A stretch of 51,764 nucleotides of DNA from the NCBI GenBank assembly GCA_020852055.1, contig JADZBP010000113.1:1-51764 (forward strand), read 5' to 3'. The notes under the pieces are model-generated. The model ran no database searches. It was given only the letters and a program-made list of their open reading frames with translations, and had not been told where the DNA came from. The position numbers were made by a program, and so were the translations under genes. Of the stretch, positions 13,269-21,036 are shown piece after piece. This DNA comes from Candidatus Latescibacterota bacterium (GTDB lineage: Bacteria; Latescibacterota; UBA2968; UBA8231). Positions within the stretch are counted from its first letter, which is position 1; every line of letters begins with the position of its first letter.

Positions 13269-14126
13269 ATGATATTCGGTATCCATTCCCTGCTTTTCAA
13301 CGAAACCTTCCTGGAAAAAGACCTCCCCCTGCTGGACAAGTGCAAGAAGATGGGCTTCGACGCGGTGGAGATCATCCCTTTCGATCCTGACGGCTTCCCG
13401 GCAAAAAAGGCCAGGCAGGCGGCGGCGGACCTGGGTCTGATCCTCAACCTGGGCTACGGCATGCCACCCGAGTACAATGTCATCTCTCCCGACCCGCAGG
13501 TGCGCGCCCGTGGCATCGCCTTCACCAGGAAATTGATCGATCTGGCCAACGAGGCCGGGGCCGTGGTCTTCGGGGGAGCCATCTATTGTGGATGGGGGTA
13601 CCTGTCGGGCAAGATGCGCACCGCCGACGAGTGGCAGTGGGGGGTCGAGGCCTGCCGGCAGGCGGCCGAGTACGCTCAGTCGAGTTCCAAGCTGATCATC
13701 GGCATCGAACCGCTCAACCGCTTCGAATCCCACTTCATCAATATCGCCGCCGATGCCGTGAAATTCATCGAGGCGGTGGGCATGCCCAACGTCCGAGTTC
13801 ATCTCGATACCTTCCACATGATCCGCGAGGAGGACGACATCGCCCTGGCGGTGCGCCAGACCGCCGGACACCTGGGCTACGTACACGCCTGCGAGAACCA
13901 GCGCGGCATTCCCGGCCGCGGCCTGGTCCCCTGGGTGCCCTTCTTCGCGGCACTGAAGGAGATCGGCTACGACGATTGCGTCACCATCGAGTCCTTCGAC
14001 CCAGACATGGAGCGCATCGCCAAACTCATCTGCATCTGGAGGAAGCTGGCCGATTCCCCCGATCAGCTGGCCAGCGAGGGTTTGAGTTTCCTGCAGCAGA
14101 TCCACCGCCAGGTCTACAAGAACTGA
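13269..14126 (+). CDS. D-tagatose/D-psicose 3-epimerase-like ketose epimerase
   Basis: A 285-residue TIM barrel with a strong GAGGAGG ribosome-binding site. It carries the ketose 3-epimerase signatures GIEPLNRFESH, HLDTFHM, HACENQRGIPGRG and TIESFD. The metal ligands fall at E147, D180, H206 and E241. These are all exactly five residues below the Mn ligands I recall for Pseudomonas cichorii D-tagatose 3-epimerase (E152, D185, H211, E246), and the substrate-binding H183 and R212 are also kept. The enzyme probably epimerises ketohexoses at C3. With the SDR it may form a rare-sugar pathway. Confidence 0.85.
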   Translation: MIFGIHSLLFNETFLEKDLPLLDKCKKMGFDAVEIIPFDPDGFPAKKARQAAADLGLILNLGYGMPPEYNVISPDPQVRARGIAFTRKLIDLANEAGAVVFGGAIYCGWGYLSGKMRTADEWQWGVEACRQAAEYAQSSSKLIIGIEPLNRFESHFINIAADAVKFIEAVGMPNVRVHLDTFHMIREEDDIALAVRQTAGHLGYVHACENQRGIPGRGLVPWVPFFAALKEIGYDDCVTIESFDPDMERIAKLICIWRKLADSPDQLASEGLSFLQQIHRQVYKN

Positions 14127-14136
14127 GGTCCAGACG

Positions 14137-14670
14137 ATGGACAACCGGCCATCTCTCCCAGCGGGGAGCCGGGAGGGATGGCCGGAGGCGGCCCCGGCCG
14201 CCCCGATCCCGAGCAGGTGGCTGCTCGGCGCCCTGGCCGTGGGCCTCTTCCTCAACGAGACCGCCGTGCATTTTGCTATGGCGCTGACGGTGGGACAGCG
14301 GGGCCTGGGCCAGGCCTGGACCGAAGCCTTTGCCGGTTTCACCCTCGACCGCTACCTCTTCTTCACCCTCTTCCGCTTTTTTCCCTACGGCATGCTGGCC
14401 CTGGCGGTGCTGCGTATGGCCCGCACCCCCTGGCGGCAGGCGATGCGCCCCGTCCTGCTGGGCGGCTTGGCCGGCATTGCCGGCTTTCTGGCCTGGGGCA
14501 TCTGGGAGGCGCTGCTGCCCATCTACACCGGCCCGCACCCGGAAACCACCCCGGCCTTTGCCCTGCTCTTTCTCTCGGTAGCGGCGGTGCCGGCCGGCGC
14601 CGTGGGGGCGCTGGCGGGGTACTGGACGATGCTGGTGCGCCATGCCCGGGCGCGGCACCGCCGCGCCTGA
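14137..14670 (+). CDS. Small integral membrane protein, unknown function
   Basis: A 177-residue protein with about four hydrophobic helices (roughly residues 27-50, 70-90, 105-125 and 138-165) and a basic C-terminus (RHARARHRRA). The ATG at 14137 has GAGG upstream and lies 10 nt after the epimerase gene, so it is probably the last gene of that operon. I do not recognise a family. A His and several acidic residues lie in or near helices, but no transport signature is visible. Confidence 0.7.
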   Translation: MDNRPSLPAGSREGWPEAAPAAPIPSRWLLGALAVGLFLNETAVHFAMALTVGQRGLGQAWTEAFAGFTLDRYLFFTLFRFFPYGMLALAVLRMARTPWRQAMRPVLLGGLAGIAGFLAWGIWEALLPIYTGPHPETTPAFALLFLSVAAVPAGAVGALAGYWTMLVRHARARHRRA

Positions 14671-14673
14671 GGC

Positions 14674-17091
14674 TCAGCGGGAATCCTCCTCGGGATAGAA
14701 CTGCCCGTAGGGTTCGGCCGGCAGCAGCAACAGGGGCCGGCCGTTGTGTTGCAGGCGGAACTGCAGCAGGGGCAGCCCGGCAGTCCGGCCCAGGCCCTTT
14801 TCCAGCAGGGACGGCCGGAGGAAGGCGGGGTTGAGCAGCGGCTTGCGCGGGAACTCGAGGATCTCGACCTCTGCCTCGCCCAGTCCGGCCTGCTCCCGCG
14901 CCAGCGCCAGGGCGGCCTGTAGGCCCCCCAGCCGGTCCACCAACCCCTTTTCCACCGCCCGGCTGCCCGACCACACCCGCCCCTGCGCCACCGAATCGAT
15001 GGCCGCCGCGCTGCGGCCCCGGCCCTGGGCCACCGCAGCGACGAACTCGTCGTACACCGCGCGGATCGAGGCTTCGGCCTGGGCCCGTTCGGCAGCGTCG
15101 AGGTTGCGGTCGGGCAAGGAGATGCCCAGCAAGGGCAGGGTGGCCCCGAAGCCCAGGTCGGCGTGCCGCCCCTCCTGCACCTTGTCGGTGGTCAGGTGCA
15201 ACTTCTCCTTGAGGCCGGTGTTGTAGAGCCAGCCGCCGATCACCCCGATGGACCCGGTGATGGTGTTGGGCGCGGCGAGGATGGCGCTGCCGTTCATCGA
15301 GAGCTGGTACCCGCCCGAGGCCGCCACATACCCCTGCGAGACCACCACCGGTTTTTCTTCCTTGCACCGGCGCACCGCCTCGGCCACCAGGTCGCCGGCA
15401 AGGGGATCGCCGCCGGGTGAATCGACCCGCAGCACCACGGCGGCGATACGCGGGTCGTCGCGCACCTCGTCGATATCCTCGGCCAGTTTGCGGGCCTCGA
15501 TGCCCTCTTCCAGATCACACAGCCCCAGGGCGTAGATCAGGGCGACCCGCGGCGGCTCGCCCCAGCGCTCCTCCTGTGGCAAGGGATAATCCTCGGGGGG
15601 GCGCAGGGTGCGGGGTTGTCCCTCCAACTCCTCCACCACCTCGTCGCGGTCCTGCCAGCGGCCCAGCCGGTCCACCAACCCGGCGGCCAGCGCCGCCTTG
15701 GGCAGCAGCAGGGCCTGCTGGTCCAGCAGGCTGTCGAGGCGGCCCGGCGGCAGGTGCCGCGCCGCGCCGATCTCGCCGGCGGCCAGCTCGTAGTTGTCGG
15801 CCAGCAGGGCCTGCAACTGCTCGCGTTCGGGCGGGGACATATCCTGCCGGGTATAGGTCTCGAAGAGGGACTTGTACGGGAAGAGGCGCCACTCGTCGAA
15901 ACCGATGCCCAGCTGGTCGAGGGCCCCCTTGAAGTAGGTCTGCCCCGCCACCATGCCCTCCAGGCCCAGCTCGCCGGCCGGGTCCAGCACCAGGTGGTCG
16001 GCCACCGAGGCGAAGTGGTAGTCCTCCAGGTCGGGCCTTTCGGCATAGATGACCACCTTCTTGCCGGCGCGCCGGAACTGCTGCAATTGCTGGCGCAGCT
16101 CCCAGGCCATCTCCGGATTGATGCGCATGCCGGCGGTGTTGATCACCAGGCCGCCGATCTGCGGGTCCTCTTCGGCCCGCTCGATCAACTCCAGCAGCTC
16201 CTTCAGGGTGGTGCCCGGGTCGAAGAGGGCGAAACGCCGGTGTTTGACCGGGCCGTCCAGGCTCAGCTCGAGGTACTGGCGGCGGGGGCTGAGCCACTGG
16301 CGCGGCGCGCTGCGGCGATAGGCGCCCAGCTCCAGGGCGTACACCGCATAGGCGTGTTCGCCGTTCCGGTCGAAACGCGACTGGGTGTGCACCGCCGCCT
16401 GCCCCAGGCCCAGGCGCAGCCCCACGCTGAGGGTGCGGTTGTCGAAGTACCGTCCGGTCAGGGTCAGGCCCGGGCGCAGGGTCAGCGCCGCCCCCACGCT
16501 CCATTCGTCCTGGCCGCCGGCCCGGGTCCTGGCTCGGGCCCCGTCGGCAAAGAGGGTGAGGCGCTCGTCCCCCCAGGGGCGCAGCGACAGGTCGCCGCTC
16601 AACTCGCGCGAGCGGAACGAGGGGCTGGCAGCTCCCACCCCGGACAGGGAGAGCTGTGGCCGGGGCCGCCACACCGTGCCCAGCAGCCAGAGCTGGGCAT
16701 GGCCGCCGGTGGACCAGCCGTAGCCCAGCCCGGTGCTCAACTGCCGGTCGCCGCCCCCCAGCGAAAAATGGTAGCGCGTCGATTCGCTCCTGGACTCTTC
16801 CTGGTGCACCGCGGCGAATCCCAGGCGGTGAAAACTGGAGAAGATCCCCCACTGGCCGGCCGGCGCTCCCGACCAGGCCAGGGTGGTCTCCAGGCCCTGG
16901 TTGTAACTGAGCAGGGCGGGGTTGGCGTAGCCCTGCAGGCCGGTGCCCTGGCTGCCGGGCGGGGCGAGCAGGAATTCGCTGCGGCTGGCATAGGGGGAAA
17001 AACCGGCAACCGGCAGCGGCAGCAGGCAGAGGACGCACCAAACCCACAGCGGAACGCGTTGCGTTTTAGCACTCTTTGATCGATCTTTCAC
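14674..17091 (-). CDS. sppA: SppA-type S49 peptidase fused to an N-terminal beta-rich (barrel-like) domain
   Basis: An 805-residue protein. Residues 1-30 are a signal peptide or anchor. Residues about 32-265 alternate aromatic and polar strands (LGFAAVH, YHFSLGGG, LSTGLGYGW, LTLTGRYFDN, LSVGLRLGLG), resembling an outer-membrane barrel of PorV/PorQ type. Residues about 275-805 are the tandem S49 repeat of a long-form SppA. The predicted Lys-Ser dyad is K407 (in FPYKSLFE) and S592 (in VAASGGYQ), matching E. coli K209/S409 in local context. SppA degrades signal peptides and membrane-associated peptides on the outer side of the inner membrane. The barrel-like extension is unusual. The start is a GTG without a convincing ribosome-binding site, only 27 nt from the divergent zinc-ribbon gene. 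Confidence 0.88.
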   Translation of the reverse strand: MKDRSKSAKTQRVPLWVWCVLCLLPLPVAGFSPYASRSEFLLAPPGSQGTGLQGYANPALLSYNQGLETTLAWSGAPAGQWGIFSSFHRLGFAAVHQEESRSESTRYHFSLGGGDRQLSTGLGYGWSTGGHAQLWLLGTVWRPRPQLSLSGVGAASPSFRSRELSGDLSLRPWGDERLTLFADGARARTRAGGQDEWSVGAALTLRPGLTLTGRYFDNRTLSVGLRLGLGQAAVHTQSRFDRNGEHAYAVYALELGAYRRSAPRQWLSPRRQYLELSLDGPVKHRRFALFDPGTTLKELLELIERAEEDPQIGGLVINTAGMRINPEMAWELRQQLQQFRRAGKKVVIYAERPDLEDYHFASVADHLVLDPAGELGLEGMVAGQTYFKGALDQLGIGFDEWRLFPYKSLFETYTRQDMSPPEREQLQALLADNYELAAGEIGAARHLPPGRLDSLLDQQALLLPKAALAAGLVDRLGRWQDRDEVVEELEGQPRTLRPPEDYPLPQEERWGEPPRVALIYALGLCDLEEGIEARKLAEDIDEVRDDPRIAAVVLRVDSPGGDPLAGDLVAEAVRRCKEEKPVVVSQGYVAASGGYQLSMNGSAILAAPNTITGSIGVIGGWLYNTGLKEKLHLTTDKVQEGRHADLGFGATLPLLGISLPDRNLDAAERAQAEASIRAVYDEFVAAVAQGRGRSAAAIDSVAQGRVWSGSRAVEKGLVDRLGGLQAALALAREQAGLGEAEVEILEFPRKPLLNPAFLRPSLLEKGLGRTAGLPLLQFRLQHNGRPLLLLPAEPYGQFYPEEDSR

Positions 17092-17118
17092 AGCAATTCA
17101 GCCAGAGGAGGTAGAGAG

Positions 17119-17532
17119 ATGGAAGAGATACCCAGGTTGCCCGATCAGTACCTGGCCAACGCCAGAGAGATGGTGGCCAAACACAAGGCCAAGAAGAACT
17201 GCAAGCGCTGCTACGACCGCGGCTTTTTGGGCGTGGACCAGCACAATCTGCTCATTCCCTGCCCCAAGTGTGTGGCCGGCGACACCTTGCTGGTGGAGTG
17301 GCGGCAGTTTGTGCGCGACACCCCCGAACTGACCCAGCTCTACGGGACCTACTTTGAAGAAGAAGAGGCGACGGAGCAGGATGCGGAGCAGGCGGGGCAG
17401 CCGACCAAGGTCAACCATCCTCCCGGAAGTAACTCAGATCGCCAAGGCCCTCGCGGAGGATCTGGGGGCGGTCGCCAACCAGGGAGATCACACTTGACCC
17501 AAGCACCGGGAGCTCGCCGCACTCCAGTATGA
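17119..17532 (+). CDS. Small zinc-ribbon protein, unknown function
   Basis: A 137-residue protein starting at an ATG with a strong GAGGAGG. Residues 28-51 hold two CxxC pairs (NCKRC and PCPKC) 16 residues apart, a likely structural zinc ribbon. An acidic helix-like stretch (YFEEEEATEQDAEQ) follows. The last 40 residues (98-137) are antisense to the end of the YciO-like gene and are low-complexity (Gly/Pro/Arg), so the functional protein probably ends near residue 95. The protein is soluble, with no signal peptide. Its role is unknown; zinc ribbons of this size often act in RNA, ribosome or transcription complexes. Confidence 0.7.
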   Translation: MEEIPRLPDQYLANAREMVAKHKAKKNCKRCYDRGFLGVDQHNLLIPCPKCVAGDTLLVEWRQFVRDTPELTQLYGTYFEEEEATEQDAEQAGQPTKVNHPPGSNSDRQGPRGGSGGGRQPGRSHLTQAPGARRTPV

Positions 17533-18040
17533 GGTCCACCTCCCCGCCCAGGTCCGCCTCCAGGTCCTGGGGCCGGGTGATCACCTCCTGCCCGCTGCGG
17601 TTGGCGCTGGTGCTGAGGATGGGGTTGCCCAGCAGGCGCACCAGCTCCATGGGCACCGGGTGGTCGGGGATGCGCAGCCCCACCGTCTGCTGGCGGCCCT
17701 GCAGGATACGCGGCGCCTCGCGGGTGGCCGGCAACACAAAGGTATAGGGCCCGGGCAGGAAACGCTTGAGGATGCGGTAGGCGTAGTTGGAGACCTGGGC
17801 GTAGTGGCTGACGTTGGTCAGGTCGGCGCAGACAAAGGACATCGGCTTCTTGGCGTCGCGGCCCTTGATGTGGCGCACCCGCTCGATGGCCTTCTTGGAG
17901 GTGATGTCGCAGCCCAGCCCGTAGATGGTATCGGTGGGATAGGCGATCACCCCGCCGGCCCGCAGCACCTCCACGGCGCGTTCCAGCAGCCGGCCCCGCA
18001 GGTGGTCCGGATCCAGGTGCAGGACCTGGGCCCTGGCCAT
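17411..18040 (-). CDS. Sua5/YciO/YrdC-family protein, YciO-like
   Basis: A 209-residue protein with the YrdC fold: GVIAYPTDTIYGLG near residue 30, KGRDAKKPMSF, the PGPYTFVLPA loop, LRIPDHP and STSAN. The sequence between (LTNVSHYAQVSNYAYRILK) is closer to the YciO subgroup than to TsaC. Sua5/TsaC make threonylcarbamoyl-AMP for the t6A37 tRNA modification; whether YciO-type proteins do this fully in the cell is less certain. The ATG at 18038-18040 is 1 nt after the stop of the creatininase-like gene. The gene end overlaps the zinc-ribbon gene by 122 nt on the opposite strand. Confidence 0.85.
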   Translation of the reverse strand: MARAQVLHLDPDHLRGRLLERAVEVLRAGGVIAYPTDTIYGLGCDITSKKAIERVRHIKGRDAKKPMSFVCADLTNVSHYAQVSNYAYRILKRFLPGPYTFVLPATREAPRILQGRQQTVGLRIPDHPVPMELVRLLGNPILSTSANRSGQEVITRPQDLEADLGGEVDLILECGELPVLGSSVISLVGDRPQILREGLGDLSYFREDG

Positions 18041-18041
18041 C

Positions 18042-18773
18042 TCAGGCCTCGGCCTTGATCTTGGCCACCCAGGCGGCGACCACCGCGTCCACCATGCGCT
18101 GCCCGTGTTCGGCGTTGGCGGTCCAACTGTTGAGTTTCTCATCCTGGCGGCAGTACCAGGGCGCGTGGTCGTCGAGTTTGTCCTGCTCCACCAACTCGGG
18201 CCGGGTGGCCAGCAGGAAGGAAGTCTCGTTGTAGCCGGCATGGTCCCCGCCCGCCTCGGTGCCGGGCAGGATCATCGGCTGCACCTCGACGCGGCCCCAG
18301 ATGGCCCCGCCCACCTCGCGCATCAGTTTGCCCTCGCCCCACCAGCCCCGCGGATACCCCCGCTCCAGCACCTCCTCAAAGGTCAACTCCGCCGCCGCCT
18401 TCTTGAAGGCCAGGGCCAGGGGCGCCTCCATACCCTGGTGCATGATGGGCACGTAGATCTTGCGGAACCCCATCTGGCGGAAGTTTTTCAGGATGCTTTT
18501 GACGTAGAGCCCGAAGGAATTGTATTCCGGGTCTATGGTGCCGTCCTGCGGGCCGCCCAGGGCATAACCCGTGGGGCCGTAGTCGAAGGACGGGGCGATG
18601 ACCACCGGAACCTGCGCGGCGATGCGGCTGCAGATCTCCTCGACGATCAGGGTGTCGTGGCCGATGGCCATGTGGGGTCCGTGGGTCTCGATGCAGCCGG
18701 CCGGCACCAGCAGGGGCCAGCCCTTGGCCACGGCCTCGCGCAACTGATAGGGACGCATTTCTTTCAGGTACAT
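18042..18773 (-). CDS. Creatininase-family amidohydrolase, divergent metal site
   Basis: A 243-residue member of the creatininase family with a good GAGGAGG before the ATG. The N-terminal metal motif is AGCIETHGPHMAIGHD (E29, H31, D40), and HAGYNETS matches the C-terminal HAGxxETS box. The usual NGHGGN motif is replaced by MHQGMEA (H112, E116), so the second metal site may differ. The enzyme probably hydrolyses a C-N bond in an amide or cyclic amide. It is co-transcribed with the YciO-like gene, but no clear pathway link is visible. Confidence 0.85.
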   Translation of the reverse strand: MYLKEMRPYQLREAVAKGWPLLVPAGCIETHGPHMAIGHDTLIVEEICSRIAAQVPVVIAPSFDYGPTGYALGGPQDGTIDPEYNSFGLYVKSILKNFRQMGFRKIYVPIMHQGMEAPLALAFKKAAAELTFEEVLERGYPRGWWGEGKLMREVGGAIWGRVEVQPMILPGTEAGGDHAGYNETSFLLATRPELVEQDKLDDHAPWYCRQDEKLNSWTANAEHGQRMVDAVVAAWVAKIKAEA

Positions 18774-18797
18774 AGCTCAGGCCCTCCTCGGGGGGAG

Positions 18798-18826
18798 AAT
18801 ATAGGTGGGGGCTCGTACGCCTTCAA
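18798..18826 (-). promoter_or_regulatory. Putative sigma70 promoter of creatininase-like/yciO-like operon
   Basis: Minus-strand TTGAAG (18821-18826) and TATATT (18798-18803) are 17 nt apart, about 25 nt before the ATG. Its -35 lies 1 nt from that of the divergent promoter at 18828-18856. Confidence 0.55.
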
Positions 18827-18827
18827 G

Positions 18828-18856
18828 TTGGTGCCCCGCGCCGATGCGGGTATCTT
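18828..18856 (+). promoter_or_regulatory. Putative sigma70 promoter of the FG-GAP protein gene
   Basis: TTGGTG (18828-18833) and TATCTT (18851-18856) are 17 nt apart. The -10 ends only 7 nt before the ATG at 18864, so a transcript from here would be leaderless or nearly so. Confidence 0.45.
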
Positions 18857-18863
18857 TAGAGGC

Positions 18864-21035
18864 ATGAAAACACTCGTCGCTGGTTTCAGCCTCCTCTGCC
18901 TGCTCACCACCGCCCACGCCATCACCTGGAATTTCGACCGCGACCCGCAGGGCTGGGCCGCCACCGAGGCGGAGGGCACCGGCACCCACCCGAAACTGCC
19001 GCTGCTCCAGGGCACTGTCGACCAGGGCATCTGGACGGTGCCGCTGCTGCCCTACCAGCAGGGTCGCAGCCCGGGTATCACCCTCTATTCCCCCTTCATC
19101 GACCACAACTCGCGGCTCTTCGACGAATGCACCATCCGCCTGCGCCTGGTGCATTCGCGCCCGGTGGTCTCCAGCCTGATCTTAAGTTGGACCATCGCGG
19201 CCAACGACCTCTACCCCGGCAATGATCCCGACTTCCTGGGCGGGGGCTGCCCGCCCAATCCGTACTGCCACCCCCGCTTCTGGCTGGTGGCCGACCCCAC
19301 CCATTACTCCACCGGGTGGCAGGAGTTGACGGTGAGCGACCTGCGCTCGCGGGTGGCCACCTGGCCCGGCGGCGAGGAATACGAGATCCTCTGGGAAGAC
19401 CGGTTGCGCGATATCCGCCTGACCCTGCCCTTCGTCGTCGAGGAAGACCCCGAGGACCCGCAGGGCGCCCAGCGCCCCGACCAGGTCCCGGTGGCCGTGG
19501 AGATCGACTGGATCCGGCTGACCGGCCCGCGCGAACAGGCCCAGGGCGAGTTGCCGCCGCCAACCCCGCCGGTCGCCGCCGGCGGTCCACTCTTCGCCCC
19601 GGCGGTGTTCCAGCAACTGGGCCAGGTCGAGCAGCTCAGCGGCTGGGATTGGGAGGAGGAGGCCGGCGCCCTGGGCGACCTCGATGGCGACGGCGATGCC
19701 GACCTCGTCACCCGCTGGCAGCGCGGCCAGGAAGGCGGCTGGCTGCTGGGCTATAACGACGGGCGAGGGTTTTTCGCCCGCGTCCAGACCGAGTCCTTCG
19801 CCGCGGCGGGTTTCGCCATCAAGGACAGTTTCGTCGGCGGCGCCGACCTCGACGGCGATGGCCGCCTCGACCTGGTGCTGGACAGCCCCGTCGACCAACT
19901 GCCGCCCCAGGTCTGGCTCAACGACGCTCAGGGCGGCTGGGCCCGGCAATCCCTGCCCAGCTTCTTCGCCCCGGCCCAGCTCACCGATCTGGACGGCGAC
20001 GGCCGCCCCGACCTGTGGGGCTACCGCCGCGGCACCCTCGACGCCCAGTTGCTCTTCAACGACGGGGCCGGCCATTTCTCCTCCCCGCAGCAACCCCCTT
20101 CCGCCGGCGGGGGGTACTATGTCTGGACCGCCGCCTTCCCCAGCCTGCCCTCCCGCCAGCAGCCCCTGGTCTGGCGGCCGGCCTACGAGCAGCGGCTGCA
20201 GGGCCTGATCTCCACCTATACCCTGGCCTCGGGCGCCCGGGTGCAGGAGCCGCTCCGCCACAGCCAGGGCTTGGAGCCCGAGCGCCTCATCGGCGCAGGC
20301 GACCTCGACCTCGATGGGCCACTGGAGTTGATACTCAACGACGAGGGCGCCCTCTTTGCCCAGGGCCCTGAAGGAAGGCCGGCCCTGGGCCTGAAAATCC
20401 TGCGCCAGGAGGCCAGCGGCGCGATCGATACCACCTTTGCCCTGCCCGATCTCTACTACCACCGCCGGCCCCTGGTCGTTGACCTGAATGCCGATGGGTT
20501 GTTGGATCTGGTGCTGGTACACGACGAACTGCGCCAGCCGGCCGTGGTGGTGCTCACCGGCCGGGGCGAGGGCCGTTTTGAAGTGGAGGGGCGTTACCCG
20601 CTCTCGCCGGGCCGGGGCGGAGCGGTGCTCGCCGCCGACCTCGACGGCGAAGGGCATCCCGACCTGGTGGTCTTCGACTCCTTCGTCTCCGAGGGGGCGG
20701 GGATACACGTGCTGCTCAACCGGCTCGGCCAGGGCACCGCCGTCGAGGAGGAGGGCCCGCCCCGACCAACGCGCACCCATCTGGACCCGGCCTATCCCAA
20801 TCCCTTCAATCCCGGCGTGGTGATCCCCTTCACCCTGAGCGCCCCGGCGCAACGGGTGACCCTGCGCCTCTACGACCTGCTCGGCCAGGAGGTGGCGACC
20901 CTCGACCTGGGCGCGCTGCCGGCCGGCGCGCACCACCCCCTCTGGGACGGCCGCGACCTGGCCGCCGGGGTCTATCTCTACCGCCTGCAGGCCGACGCCT
21001 GGAGCGCCACCGGCAAACTCACCAAGATCGACTGA
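18864..21035 (+). CDS. Secreted FG-GAP/VCBS repeat protein with FlgD-like/T9SS type A sorting domain
   Basis: A 723-residue secreted protein. Residues 1-19 (MKTLVAGFSLLCLLTTAHA) are a Sec signal peptide. Residues about 20-230 form a beta-rich domain without a clear family. Residues about 240-620 carry calcium-binding FG-GAP/VCBS repeats, seen as DLDGDGDADLV, DLDGDGRLDLV, DLDGDGRPDLW, DLNADGLLDLV and DLDGEGHPDLV. The C-terminus has YPNPFNPGVVIPF, LYDLLGQEV and AAGVYLYRL, typical of the FlgD-Ig/type A sorting domain of FCB bacteria. It probably acts as a cell-surface propeller. The ATG at 18864 has only a weak AGAGG. The gene ends 1 nt before selB. Confidence 0.88.
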   Translation: MKTLVAGFSLLCLLTTAHAITWNFDRDPQGWAATEAEGTGTHPKLPLLQGTVDQGIWTVPLLPYQQGRSPGITLYSPFIDHNSRLFDECTIRLRLVHSRPVVSSLILSWTIAANDLYPGNDPDFLGGGCPPNPYCHPRFWLVADPTHYSTGWQELTVSDLRSRVATWPGGEEYEILWEDRLRDIRLTLPFVVEEDPEDPQGAQRPDQVPVAVEIDWIRLTGPREQAQGELPPPTPPVAAGGPLFAPAVFQQLGQVEQLSGWDWEEEAGALGDLDGDGDADLVTRWQRGQEGGWLLGYNDGRGFFARVQTESFAAAGFAIKDSFVGGADLDGDGRLDLVLDSPVDQLPPQVWLNDAQGGWARQSLPSFFAPAQLTDLDGDGRPDLWGYRRGTLDAQLLFNDGAGHFSSPQQPPSAGGGYYVWTAAFPSLPSRQQPLVWRPAYEQRLQGLISTYTLASGARVQEPLRHSQGLEPERLIGAGDLDLDGPLELILNDEGALFAQGPEGRPALGLKILRQEASGAIDTTFALPDLYYHRRPLVVDLNADGLLDLVLVHDELRQPAVVVLTGRGEGRFEVEGRYPLSPGRGGAVLAADLDGEGHPDLVVFDSFVSEGAGIHVLLNRLGQGTAVEEEGPPRPTRTHLDPAYPNPFNPGVVIPFTLSAPAQRVTLRLYDLLGQEVATLDLGALPAGAHHPLWDGRDLAAGVYLYRLQADAWSATGKLTKID

Positions 21036-21036
21036 G

